Positions 53,155 to 63,180 of a DNA stretch of 64,000 nucleotides are shown in pieces. The notes under the pieces were generated by a model. That model saw only the letters and a list, made by a program, of their open reading frames with translations, was not told where the DNA came from and ran no database searches. The DNA is taken from NCBI GenBank assembly GCA_043228905.1, contig JBHGNT010000006.1, positions 12,896,001-12,960,000 on the forward strand, given 5' to 3'. This DNA comes from Azolla caroliniana (lineage: Eukaryota; Polypodiophyta). The position numbers and the translations under genes were made by a program. The number at the start of each line of letters is the position of its first letter. Positions within the stretch are counted from its first letter, which is position 1.

Positions 53155-54594
53155 CCGTTGCCCAGTGTTCCCTTCCTGGATTACTCGTATATCGGCTTAC
53201 AGCTCCCACAGCAAATGTTATGTCTGGTCTCATACAGACCATAGCATACATTAGACTGCCGATAGCCAAGGCATATGGTACCTTCCTCATCTCGGCCTTC
53301 TCCTTCTCCCCTTTCGGGCACTGCTTCGCATTCAACCTGCAATTTGTCGGCAACACCGAGCTGACCGGCTTTGCGTTCGACATGTTGAACCTTTCTAGGA
53401 TCTTCGTCACATACCTTTGTTGTGACAACCATAGCATCGTTTGAGTTCTGTCTCGAACTAGGGTTTTCCTTACGGCTTTGCAAGGAGTGCGGGTCGGTAT
53501 ACCGCTCGAATATGGAGCATGTCCACTCTTGATAGCAATGGGCCCCCCCGAACCCATTACTATCGTAGATGTAACCAGGACTTGCTTGACCTCCGGGGAA
53601 GTCTTGGTTACATCTACTCTTGGTTACATCTACGATAGTAATGGGTTCGGGGGGGCCCATTGCTATCAAGAGTGGACACGCTCTGTATTCGAGTGGTATA
53701 CCGACCCGCACTCCTTGCAAAGCCGTAAGGCAAACCCTAAAATCTGTTTAGCCGGTCCAAGGTCTTTCATGGCAAACGACCTGCCTAGAGCTTTCTTCGA
53801 GCTTCCAATCTTCCTTGTATCTTGACTGACTATCAACATGTCATCAACATATAATAAGAGAATCAAGAAGTCTCCTTCTACGTGCCTTTTGACGAACACA
53901 CAATGATTGGCCTGTGTTTTCTGGAACCGTTGTTCCATCATGAAGGACTCGAACTTCTTGTACCATTGGCGTGGAGCTTGTTTCAGATCGTACAAGCTTT
54001 TCTCCAGTAGACACACTAGGTTCTCTTTCCTTTTCTCTTCAAAGCCTTTGGGTTGCTGCATGTAGATTTCTTCTTCTAGGTCCTCGTGTAAGAGTGCGGT
54101 TTTGACATCCAACTGTTCGATCTCCAGGTCCATATTGGCCACTATGCTCAAAACAGTTCGAATGGATGTCATCTTTACAACTACTGCATTTCGTCAAAGT
54201 CGACGCCCTTTTTTTGTTGAAAACCCTTCACCACTAAGCGGGCTTTATACCTGGGCTCACTGTCAGCTTCTCCAGTCTTCACCTTGTAGACCCACTTACT
54301 CCTGAGTGCTCTCTTACCTTTCGGCAGCTCTACCAAGTCGTAGGTGTAATTCTCGTGCAAGGATTCCATTTCATCTTGCATCGCACTCAGCCATATTTCT
54401 CTGTGCTCGTCGACAATGGCTTCTTCACAGCACTCTAGTTCACCTTCATCAGTCAAGAGGATGTATTGATTGGCATATGTTTTCAGTGCTTTCCTATCTC
54501 TGAGTGGGTATCTCCTTCCACTCGTTGTTGGTTGTCTTTCGGATGTCTCTGCCAACTCTTCTCTTCGCTTGGATTCTTGCACGTCAATCGACAT
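53155..54594 (-). pseudogene. Cop-3 RT, split by the MITE
   Basis: 54594-54181 covers the linker and RT start (YPLRDRKALKTYANQYILLT, RYKARLVVKGFQQKKGVDFD). 54172-53740 includes ILLLYVDDMLIVSQ with the catalytic YVDD near 53840 and FAMKDLGPAKQIL. The MITE separates KQIL from VRDRTQTMLWLSQQRYVTKI (53460-53155), which ends at SNPGREHWAT by the solo LTR. A frame break lies near 54175. Confidence 0.85.
53461..53737. mobile_element. Palindromic MITE, TSD TA (277 bp)
   Basis: Arms of roughly 110 bp (53461-53571 and 53625-53737) are inverted copies with few mismatches. They start GGGTTTTCCTTACGGC and end GCCGTAAGGCAAACCC. TA flanks both sides (53459-53460, 53738-53739). The inner spacer has a small GGTTACATCTAC direct repeat. 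There is no coding capacity. It interrupts Cop-3 RT between KQIL and VRDRTQ. The TA duplication suggests a Tc1/mariner-type or related transposase source. Confidence 0.88.
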
Positions 54595-54755
54595 CTCCAG
54601 GTTGGACGATTACAACTCATACTCTTCAATTGACCTTAGCAGCTCTGCTGACTCTGACTCATAGTCAGTCGGTCTCTCCAAGTCGAACGACTCGGATTCA
54701 GCTGTGCCGACGTTGTCAGCTCACTTGACCTTAGATCGCCGCTAATCGAGGTTGA

Positions 54756-56255
54756 CTAGGGAGTCGCATCTGACTTCTGTTGCTTCCAGTCTTCAATCGT
54801 CTTATCTTCAAGAAAGACTACATCCCAACTTCTCACTACCTTCTTGTTGACTAGGTTCCATAGCCTATAGCCGAACTCATCTTCCAAGTATCCCATGAAT
54901 ATGCATGCTTTTGACTTACTGTCGAGCTTTGACCTCTGATCCTTCGGTACATGCATATACCCCAAACATCTGAACACCCTCAGGTGTTGGTAGGAGACAT
55001 CCTTCCCTATGCACACTCTCTGTGCAACATCACCCTTTAATGGTACTGAGGGAGACCTATTGATCAGATAAACAACCGTGTACATCGCCTCCGCCCAATA
55101 GGATTTCGGCAATTTCGCATGAGAGAGCATGCTCCTTACCCTCTCCATGATTGTTCGATTCATCCTCTCTACAAGCCCATTCAACTCTGGGGACTTTGGC
55201 ACTGTGTATTCGATCTGAATACCTTGGCACTTGTAGTATTCCTCAAATTGCCCTCTATACTCGCCACCATTGTCCATTCGAACAGTCTTCAGGTTCCAAC
55301 CCGACTCTCGTTCAGCTCTAGCCTGAAACTCCTTGAAAACCGATAGCACTTGATCCTTCGACTTCAGTTCTGACTATAGTCGTCGATGAACGTCACAAAG
55401 TATTGTCCACCTCGATGCGATGGAGCATCTACACAACACACATCTGTGTGTGCCAGTTCCAGTGCAACTTCTCTTCTTCTTGGTGGTGTTGTGTGGAATG
55501 TTGATCGGTTCTACTTTCTGACTAAGCAGTCGACACACTTCTCTAGGTGCACTCCCTTTACTTCTGGTAGAAGCTTTTGGTGCATTCCTTTCTCACTCAT
55601 GTGGCCTAGCCTCTTATGCGATATCTCTCTTGTCATGTCGACTGCCACATTTACTTCCGATTTGCACAGTTGAGCATGCATCATATATAATGTGCCTTCT
55701 TTCTGTGGTCGGACCACTATAAAATTTCCTCGGCAGAACTTCCACTTGCCATTCCGAAAGCTACCACTATAGCCTTCATCATCTAACCTTCCAGCCGATA
55801 TCAGATTCAATCTGATATCGGGGACGGGTCAAACATCCTTTAGAGTCAATCGACACCCTGTCGACGTTGTCAAGCAGACACTTCCGATTCCGGCTATCTT
55901 ACACTCTCCACTATCACCCATTTTGACATAATCGTGATCTCCGACTATGTAAGTCGAGAAATAGTCTCTCGACGGAGTTATGTGGAACGATGCCCTGGAA
56001 TCGATCACCCAAGTGCATTCTTCACTTGCAAGATTTGCACTTGTCTCTTCACAGATGAACAACAGTTCTTCATTGCTCGTAGCAGTAGCAGAAGTGTTCT
56101 TCTCATCAGGAGTATTCCTAGGTTCGACATTGTTTCCGACACCCTTGTCTTTGGTAGTCCTTTTGGAAGTGTCTAGGTTTACCTCAGTAAAAGCACACTA
56201 GCTTACCTCTAGACTTCGATCTGGCTTGGGATTTTTCTCTCCTTGGTGGACTTCT
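54756..56255 (-). pseudogene. Cop-3 gag end, protease and integrase
   Basis: Starts in the gag tail (NRSPPRREKSQARSKSRGK, then a broken knuckle CFY-stop). Protease in 56062-55829 reads VIDSRASFHIT, so the active DSG is DSR and should be inactive. Integrase zinc region (HKRLGHMSEKGM, CVDC) is in 55810-55511. The core follows in 55349-54756 (MDNGGEYRGQFEEY and NGLVERMNRTIMERV) through the C-terminal FRCLGYMHVPKDQRSKLD. Stops at about 55828, 55510 and 55375. Confidence 0.87.
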
Positions 56256-56284
56256 GTTGTCCACCAGAATCATAACCGACGGAC

Positions 56285-56726
56285 AGAAATGCAGAAATAT
56301 TATAATATAGTAAAGCGTTAAGAAAAGAATGTAACGGTTCACGCGGGAAGCGTGAACGGCTAAAGGCCCTATGTATATAAAGGGCAGAAATCCTCTGTAA
56401 GAGGTAGCGTGTAATTTTGAGTGTAGGACGTTTTTCTAATAGAATCCTATCTTCTTTGATCTTTGTGGATATCTGTGTCTATCTGTGTGACAGTTCATTG
56501 TTACTCTATTGCGTACCGTTTAAATCGTAAGTGTGTGTAAGCGTAAGTGCGTATACTAGTGCACTTCATAAGGAGTTCGGTTGTAGCCATCTCCCTTATA
56601 CACTACCAGGATACGAGGTGGTATCCCATCACTCTTTATGCAAAAACGGTTCCATTCCTTGTAACACGGTCACCTTGAGGTCTACCTCGAAGGACTGAGC
56701 GTAGACAATGTTCCTAATCGGTAACA
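56285..56726 (+). repeat. Tat-like 5' LTR (start approximate)
   Basis: It follows the last readable Cop-3 gag codons (near 56270) and ends GGTAACA before the primer site. TATA box TATATAAAG at 56374-56382. The dyad GTTCACGCGGGAAGCGTGAAC lies at about 56337-56357. Confidence 0.65.
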
Positions 56727-56730
56727 CTTT

Positions 56731-56784
56731 TGGCACGCCTGGTGGGACCCGAACCCACAATCCCTTGATTAGAAGTCAAGTGCC
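56731..56784 (+). promoter_or_regulatory. Tat-like primer site extended to a tRNA-Arg half
   Basis: Starting at TGGCACGCC, the complement folds as the whole 3' half of a tRNA: CCA end, acceptor strand, T arm (GTGGG-TTCGGGT-CCCAC), 5-nt variable loop and anticodon arm CTTGA-CTTCTAA-TCAAG with anticodon TCT (Arg). Right after it, TTTTGGCACGCTTGGTG (56786-56802) repeats the start of the primer site. Ordinary sites match only 8-18 nt. Confidence 0.75.
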
Positions 56785-56975
56785 TTTTGGCACGCTTGGT
56801 GATCTGCGATTTCTCACAGACGAACAGCAACGGATGGATGTCTAGCCGTAGACAACCCAGAGAACCAACCCGACAAGTCTGACCACTCACGAGGTCCATC
56901 ACACGCCAGACAGAGGAGCGTGCACGGCAAAAACCTCACCTCAGTGATATCTGTCCGGACCACAAAGTCGACTCC

Positions 56976-58134
56976 ATGCTCACCCAGCACCGCAACGTCA
57001 AACAGGAAGTTCTGTCACCACACGAGTACCGTGATCTTTCCTTGCCCACCATAGCATCCGGAATGGCCTTCTTCTACCCATGCTTTAATGGTGAAACAGA
57101 CGTCGCAAGCCACATCCGGCTATTCCTGAACGTTTGGAACACGAATCACATGGCGCAACAATTCCCAGAAGACGAACCGCACCAGTAAAAAATGTCAAAG
57201 TTTGGTTTAACTCTGAATGGTAGAACCGTGTTTTGGCATTCACAAATGCATCTGCCAGCAATCCACACCTTCGACCAGTTGTCGTCAGCATTTCTGCGAT
57301 TTTTTCATTGGAGGGTACCTCAACATGAAATCATCGAGCAGTTCTACACAATCAAGCAACTGCCAACAAAATTGGTCGCAAACATTAGCTTACGCTTCCA
57401 AAATCTACAGCAGAAATTAGAACGGGCCCCAACAGATGGCGAGGCTAGGGAGACGTTTTTGGCAACCCTGCGGCGGCCTATCAGGACGACGCTGAACACA
57501 CATAGTGTGAAAAGGGAAACAACCGACATGGTCATCGAGATAGCATTACAGCTTGAGTTGGACAAAGAGGAGGAAGGATTTTCTTTGTCCTCATTACGAC
57601 AGGTGTTGCCTCAGGACGAGGAACGCCACTTTCATTAAGCTATTCAGTGCACGATTTGCCTCAATTTCGGGCATTCCGTAGTGGAATGCAATATGCGAAT
57701 TCACACACCCAATTTGTCACTCAAAGGCACACACGATCGAGCAGTGTGAGTACAATATGCTGAAGAGACCTACGCCCACAGTACGATGCGTAGAACCACA
57801 AAGACCGCCTCACCGAAATGATCAAAGGCGCCAAGAGGAACGACCTCGATATACGGATCGAAATCCACGCAATGACCGGCACTACCGTAATCACCGGAAT
57901 AACAACGATTGCGACGAAGAGGAGCCGGAGGACGAAGAATATCGGGGCAACCACCGGTATAATAAAGGAGGGCGTCGTTACGACAACCCCCGTTCAACGA
58001 ACAGGCGTTGTGGATTCAATGGGCCTCACTCACGAGGAAAGCATCGACAGTATAGGGACCAACGATGTTACGACGAAAGTTCGGAAGATGACCTGCGCTA
58101 GGAGGCACACAGAGACCAACCGCAAACACCCCGG
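56976..58134 (+). pseudogene. Tat-like gag, first part
   Basis: 56976-57188 (FFYPCFNGETDVASHIRLFL) then TAA at 57186, continued at 57192-57638. That frame holds a gag core with FHWRVPQHEIIEQFYTIKQL and LRFQNLQQKLERAP. A basic Arg/Asn/Tyr-rich segment is at 57757-58101. It is interrupted at 58135 by the solo LTR and resumes at 59342. Confidence 0.75.
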
Positions 58135-59337
58135 TGTCATGTGAATCTTCACACACTATGTAAAAAAATTATGAAATAATTGTTATAGATTAGATTAGTA
58201 TCTTACTATAGAAAGATGGATATACTCAAGAGCTTCAAAACGTATTTTACTATATACAAAATGGAGAAATACATATCATGTTATGAAAAAATAAAGTTTG
58301 ATTAGGGAAATTAGAACTATCCCACATAGATAGGAAAGTTAAGGCCCTGGCTATATAAACACCTTGAGCTCCCTCATTTTTCATTTGTGCTAAGAGCACT
58401 TTGGCCACTTTGTCTTGATGGATGATGGTGGCCAAATTCCCTAAAACCGGAAACCGGTCGGTAAGCAAATCTGGAAAACGGGTCCGGTAAGAAAATCCAG
58501 AAACCGGCCGGCCGGTAAGCAAAATCGGAACCGGCTGGCAAGCAAGACCGGAAACCGGCCGGTAAGCAAAACCGGAACCGGAACCGGCAAGCAAAACCGG
58601 ACCGGAACCGGCAAGCAAACCGGAACCGGAACCGACCAGCAAGCAAAATGGAACTGGCTAACGGACGAGGTTGGACGCGGACGGACGAAAGATTGGATCA
58701 TGCAACAAACTAAAGTAAAGTGAAGAGAACTAAAGTAAAGGCCATGTGGACGCAATCAACTAAAGAAGGAGTGCATGGAAAAAGTAAAGGTCATGTGGAC
58801 AATCACATGCAACCAAAAGAAAAAGCTAGGCAACTAAAAGTAGAGGCCATGCAACAAAAAGTGGAAAGGCTATGATCAAGGGAGAACTCCATATTTATTC
58901 CATTTTTTTTCCTACACTAGGACTCACTCTCCATATTATCTAAATTTATTTTTTTCTTTTGTTGGGGAGCTCTCTTATCTTATCAAAGCCAATAACCCTA
59001 ATCTTCCCTACGGAAGCTATCTCTCAAGTAAACCATAATTTCCATACAGAAGCATCTCTCAAAATCCAAAATTCCTTGTCAAAGCCATATCACTCAAGAA
59101 TCATAATCTCTTATTTCCTCTTATCTATTATTCTAATCATCTCCATAAGATAAAACTTTTGTAATCCCAATCTTCGGATTGATTGTAATCTTTCTTTCCC
59201 TTTAATTAATGAAATTTGTTAATCTTTCTCATTTCGGTTAATTCTTAGTATATAAATACACGAATTTGATATCCTCTAGACAAAGGCCTTGGGGTCTTGC
59301 CTCAACGTTCACGTATCCTCGTCGTATTTTCGCGACA
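58135..59337 (+). repeat. Solo LTR, TSD CCGG (1203 bp)
   Basis: Starts TGTCATGTGAATCTTCACAC and ends TTTTCGCGACA. CCGG flanks at 58131-58134 and 59338-59341. A CCGGAACCGG-rich block lies at 58440-58640. The end resembles Gyp-A/C LTR ends (ACGACA-like). Gag of the Tat-like element continues on both sides. Confidence 0.88.
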
Positions 59338-59341
59338 CCGG

Positions 59342-59979
59342 AATTCCAGAAGAATGCAACAAGACCAAGAGGAGCTAGCGACGCTTGGGGATAGGAATCT
59401 GACGGCAGGTGCAGAGAAAGGAGAGTCTAGTGTACATTGTTTTGTCTGCCAACAGCCCAGACATTACGCAACTCAATGTCCACTGCGCAAGGGAAAAGAA
59501 CTAGCCATAATACGATTACGGCGGAAGTTCCGCAAGTCACGACACAGCAACAAACAAAGAATGTTGACTAGGTTGCACAAGATGAGGTACGCAAAGCGGC
59601 CCAAGCATGGGTAGAAAAAGCAAATGCGGCAAATACGATGCGTATGCGGTAGGAGTCCGCAACCAATGTTGGGCCAATAGAAGAAAACACAATATCCACG
59701 AACCCCATATGGCAAGCATTGGCAGGCTGCGAAATAACCATGACTATGGAAAAACTCCTTCCACTAGTTCCACAATTTCAGCAGGCCGTCCAAGATCGAA
59801 TAACAAGCAAGCCTAGTATAAACGTCTCAGCAAATTTTGCCGAAACTAGCACCGGACCAACAGTGGTGAATCACCACAATCCAACCATTAAGCTAGTATT
59901 ACATAGGCAAGAAATAACGGGCTGTATAATCGATGGGGGCTCAGGCGTTAATGTGATTAGTGCAAAGATGTGTGAGTAG
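59342..59979 (+). pseudogene. Tat-like zinc knuckle and protease
   Basis: 59297-59614 contains CFVCQQPRHYATQC (C-x2-C-x4-H-x4-C). After frame changes, 59719-59979 has KLVLHRQEITGCIIDGGSGV, so the protease motif is Asp-Gly-Gly. It is cut by a TAG at 59977. Confidence 0.75.
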
Positions 59980-60039
59980 TTAGGAATTTCGGAATGGGAA
60001 GCTTGCCCCTTTTGGTTTTGCATGGCGGATACCCGATCT

Positions 60040-61345
60040 GTCAGGTCGTTAGGGTTAATCTAGAAACTATGCATCGTCATTGGTGGTCACCACTTTGACA
60101 TCTTGGCGGTAGTACTCACACTCGACGCTCCGGGAGCATACCCAATACTACTTGGCCGACCTTGGCCTCGTTCGGCTAACATCAAACAAAGCTGGCAACA
60201 TAATTGTATCAGTTTCTGACGAGGACACAGCAAAGTTTGTGTACCCACAGAAGAAATGACAACGCAACCCAAAGGAATGACACCATTGTACGCAGAAGAA
60301 AAAAATATGTTGGAAGGAGTGGATGATACAGAGTTGGAAGCATACCTGGAGGAGCCCCCGTGAATCATCCCCCTATTCGAAATTGACGTAATAGAAACCG
60401 CGGCGGAGTACGCTACTCCCACTACACTTCACGAAGAGGCTTATGAACCAAACCTAGAGACGATAATGGAATTAAACTGAGCATGGGCCGCATTCAAGAA
60501 AGAAATGGAAATTTCACGATGAGTCATTGCCTCGGCATTGGAAGAAGTTAACGTAGGAATGACAACGGATCCCCGATTACTCTCCATCGCAAAAGACTTA
60601 CTACCGGATCAGAAAGAGGCAATGTTAGCTCTACTCAAGGAATACAGAGATGTGTTTGCATGGTCCCACGAAGACATAAAGGGATTAGACCCAAAATTCT
60701 ACCAGCATAAGATCAATTTAGCTACCGACACGAAACCTGTTCAAGAGCGTCGATACCGAATGAATCTGAATTACGCGGCTCACGTAAAAGAAGAAATTGA
60801 CAAACTTCTCAAGGCGCGATTCATTCGACCAGTCAAGCAAGCTACATGGCTGAGTTCGATAGTCGTAGTCTCGAAGAAAAATGGAAAAATCCGCGGTGTA
60901 TGGGACAACAGCCGACCATCTGAGTCATTTACGACTGTGTCCGGAGCGCTACTAGGTTGCACACTTAAGCCTGAATCCAGCCAAATGTGCGTTCGGCGTC
61001 ACAAACAAAGCCCTCCTCGGCCACATCATCACCAAGGAGGGGATAGCGGTGGATCCTAATAAAATCTCCGTGATCATTCAAGCAAAAACGTCGACAACGG
61101 CCAAAGCACTCAACCGTTTTCTAGGACAAATACGTTGGCATAGTCGTATGTTACGATATTTGGCGGATTTCGCCACGCCGTTTCATGCCGCCATCCACCG
61201 TGCACCTTTCAACTGGACGGCAACTGAAGACAAAGCGTACGACGCGCTTAAAATAATGTTGACTCAGGCATCAATCATACAACCACCAAATTGGGGGGAA
61301 ACCATTTCACGTTTTTGTAGACGCCTCAGACATAGCGATAGGTAG
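60040..61345 (+). pseudogene. Tat-like RT with deleted catalytic core
   Basis: 60538-61059 has the RT N-terminus: DVFAWSHEDIKGLDPKFYQH and TWLSSIVVVSKKNGKIRGVW. The text then jumps near 60920 to the thumb, read in another frame as LNPAKCAFGVTNKALLGHI. The palm with its catalytic Asp pair is gone (roughly 130-150 codons compared with usual RTs). The connection (61049-61345) has ALNRFLGQIRWHSRMLRYLA. RT cannot be active. Confidence 0.82.
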
Positions 61346-61826
61346 TGCGTTGATGCAGCTCACGGAGCCAAATTGGTATAGACCAATGTATTACACCAGT
61401 AGGAAGCTATCAAAGGCAGAGCGTAACTACTCCACAACGGAACGAGAAGCGTTGGGGATGATATACAACATCAATAAATTCCAACATTATCTACAGGGGC
61501 GGAAATTTACGTTTCACGTGGACCATACGGCATTGCTATACCTTGTGGGGAAGCAGGCGCTAACAGGAAAATTGGCTAGATGGATGTTGTTGCTCCAGGA
61601 GTTCGACTTTGTTATACAGCATCAACCTAGTACGCAACACGTTGTAGCGGATTTCTTAAGCAGGATAGATAATGGAGAAATGGTGCGAAAGGATGACGAC
61701 GACTTTCTTGATGCAGATATCCTACGGATCGCAACTATAGCGACACGTACAGAAAAAAGTTTTTCCAATCGTTGGTTGATGGCAATGACAATCTTTTTGA
61801 CACAGGATTACCACCGCCACAATTAA
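61346..61826 (+). pseudogene. Tat-like RNase H
   Basis: MYYTSRKLSKAERNYSTTER then EALGMIYNINKFQHYL, VDHTALLYLV and the usual ending VVADFLSRI. The first catalytic Asp segment is frame-shifted into the end of the preceding frame (VDASDIAIG-like text near 61317). Probably one frameshift from open. Confidence 0.8.
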
Positions 61827-63082
61827 GGACGGACGAAAAGAAACGATTGGCCGTTCGAAGTTGTAACTTTTGTTTGGTCAAAGGGGTCTTGTATCACAAA
61901 GGCAGCGACGGGATCTAGCAACACAGAATACGCCAGGATGAGAAGGACGTGGTCTTACACAAAGCTCATTGTGGTACGGCAAGAGGACACTACGCGGGCG
62001 ATGTTACGGCTCGTAAAGTCTAGCAAGCCGGCCTATGGTGGCCGACTACGCAAAAGGATGCGTATGAATCTTGCAAACAATGTGATCTGTGTCAACGGAT
62101 GGGCCAGCCCACGAAGGTCGCAAGGATGCCACATCAACCAGTGTTGCTGTTGGATCCATTCCAAAAATGGGGACTCAATTTCGTGGGGTCGTTTACATCG
62201 GCAGCAACTCGGACTGGCAATAAATATATACTCATGGCTACTAATTATTGCACCAAGTGGGTGGACGCAAAAGCACTACAAGAAAATATCGCGGCAGTGA
62301 CAACAAAATTTCTTTACGAACACATCTGGTGTTGTTTTGGCTGCCCTATCGAGCTCATCAGCGACCAAGGAAGCCACTTTCTAAATTCGTTCATCCGAGA
62401 GTTGACACAACACTATGCCATTGTCCACAAGAAAAGCAAGCCATATTATCCACAGGCGAATGGTTTAGCGGAGTCCACGAACAAAACGTTACAAACCATA
62501 CTAAAAAAGATCATCAATGAGAATAGAACAGACTGGGATACCAAATTACACAGCGCGTTATGGGCATACCGAACCAGCTATAAGACTAGTGTATAATCCT
62601 CGCCTTTCCGGCTAGCATTTGGGCTAGGGGTCGTAATGCCTGTCGAATTTCAGGTACCCAGTGTGCAGATTCAGGTACGAGACCGGCTATTAGAAGACAA
62701 ATCCGAACAAATACGACTATAGCATCTGCTCGAACTAGGCAAGACACAAGTATGAATCATGGCCATACTGGAACAAGAGCAGCGTCGACGTAAAGCATTC
62801 GTGGACCGGCATCAAAATGCGTGTGAAAAAGATTTTGCGGTCGGCAAAGCGGTCTTAGTCTTTCAAACACGGATGGGACAAATGCCAGGTAAATTAAGAT
62901 TCTGTTGGACGGGGCCGTACTGGATAGTTGGCACGGAAAACAACACGCTTCAACTAGGCACTCTAGTCGGAGAAGTGTTACGACAAAAGGTGAATGGGTT
63001 TCAACTAAAACCCTACCTGGGACCGGTGGCACCAAACCCGTTCAATGCCATAAACGACACGGCCGAAGAATACGCGAATTAA
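61827..63082 (+). pseudogene. Tat-like integrase with D-to-N active site
   Basis: The zinc domain is degraded (61938-62098). The core in 62099-62596 begins DPFQKWGLNFVG, where the family has GLDF, so the first catalytic Asp is Asn. The second Asp (ISDQGSHF) and the Glu (NGLAESTN) remain. A TAA at 62594 is followed by the C-terminal module in 62759-63082 (MPGKLRFCWTGPYWIVGTEN, VNGFQLKPYLGP). Inactive as read. Confidence 0.85.
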
Positions 63083-63180
63083 TTAAAGGGACCCACCTGT
63101 ATTATAGTGTAACAATAATATTGTATTTAACCGTTAGAGAAAAAAAGAAAAGAAAAAGATAGTGACGCTATTAAAAGGAC

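Larger units (their letters stand above)
51422..56265 (-). mobile_element. Cop-3: minus-strand copia, 5' truncated
   Basis: Reading leftward: gag end, protease, integrase, RT, RNase H, polypurine tract and 3' LTR (51807-51422). The 5' LTR and most of gag are missing, replaced at about 56265-56285 by the Tat-like element. It is interrupted by the MITE (53461-53737) and the solo LTR (52371-53154). It is diverged from Cop-1/Cop-2 but shares their domain text. Confidence 0.85.

Noticed and set aside
56731-56784. Minus-strand tRNA-Arg gene
   Set aside because: Only the 3' half is present and it sits in the primer-site position right after an LTR, so it is a primer site rather than a tRNA gene.
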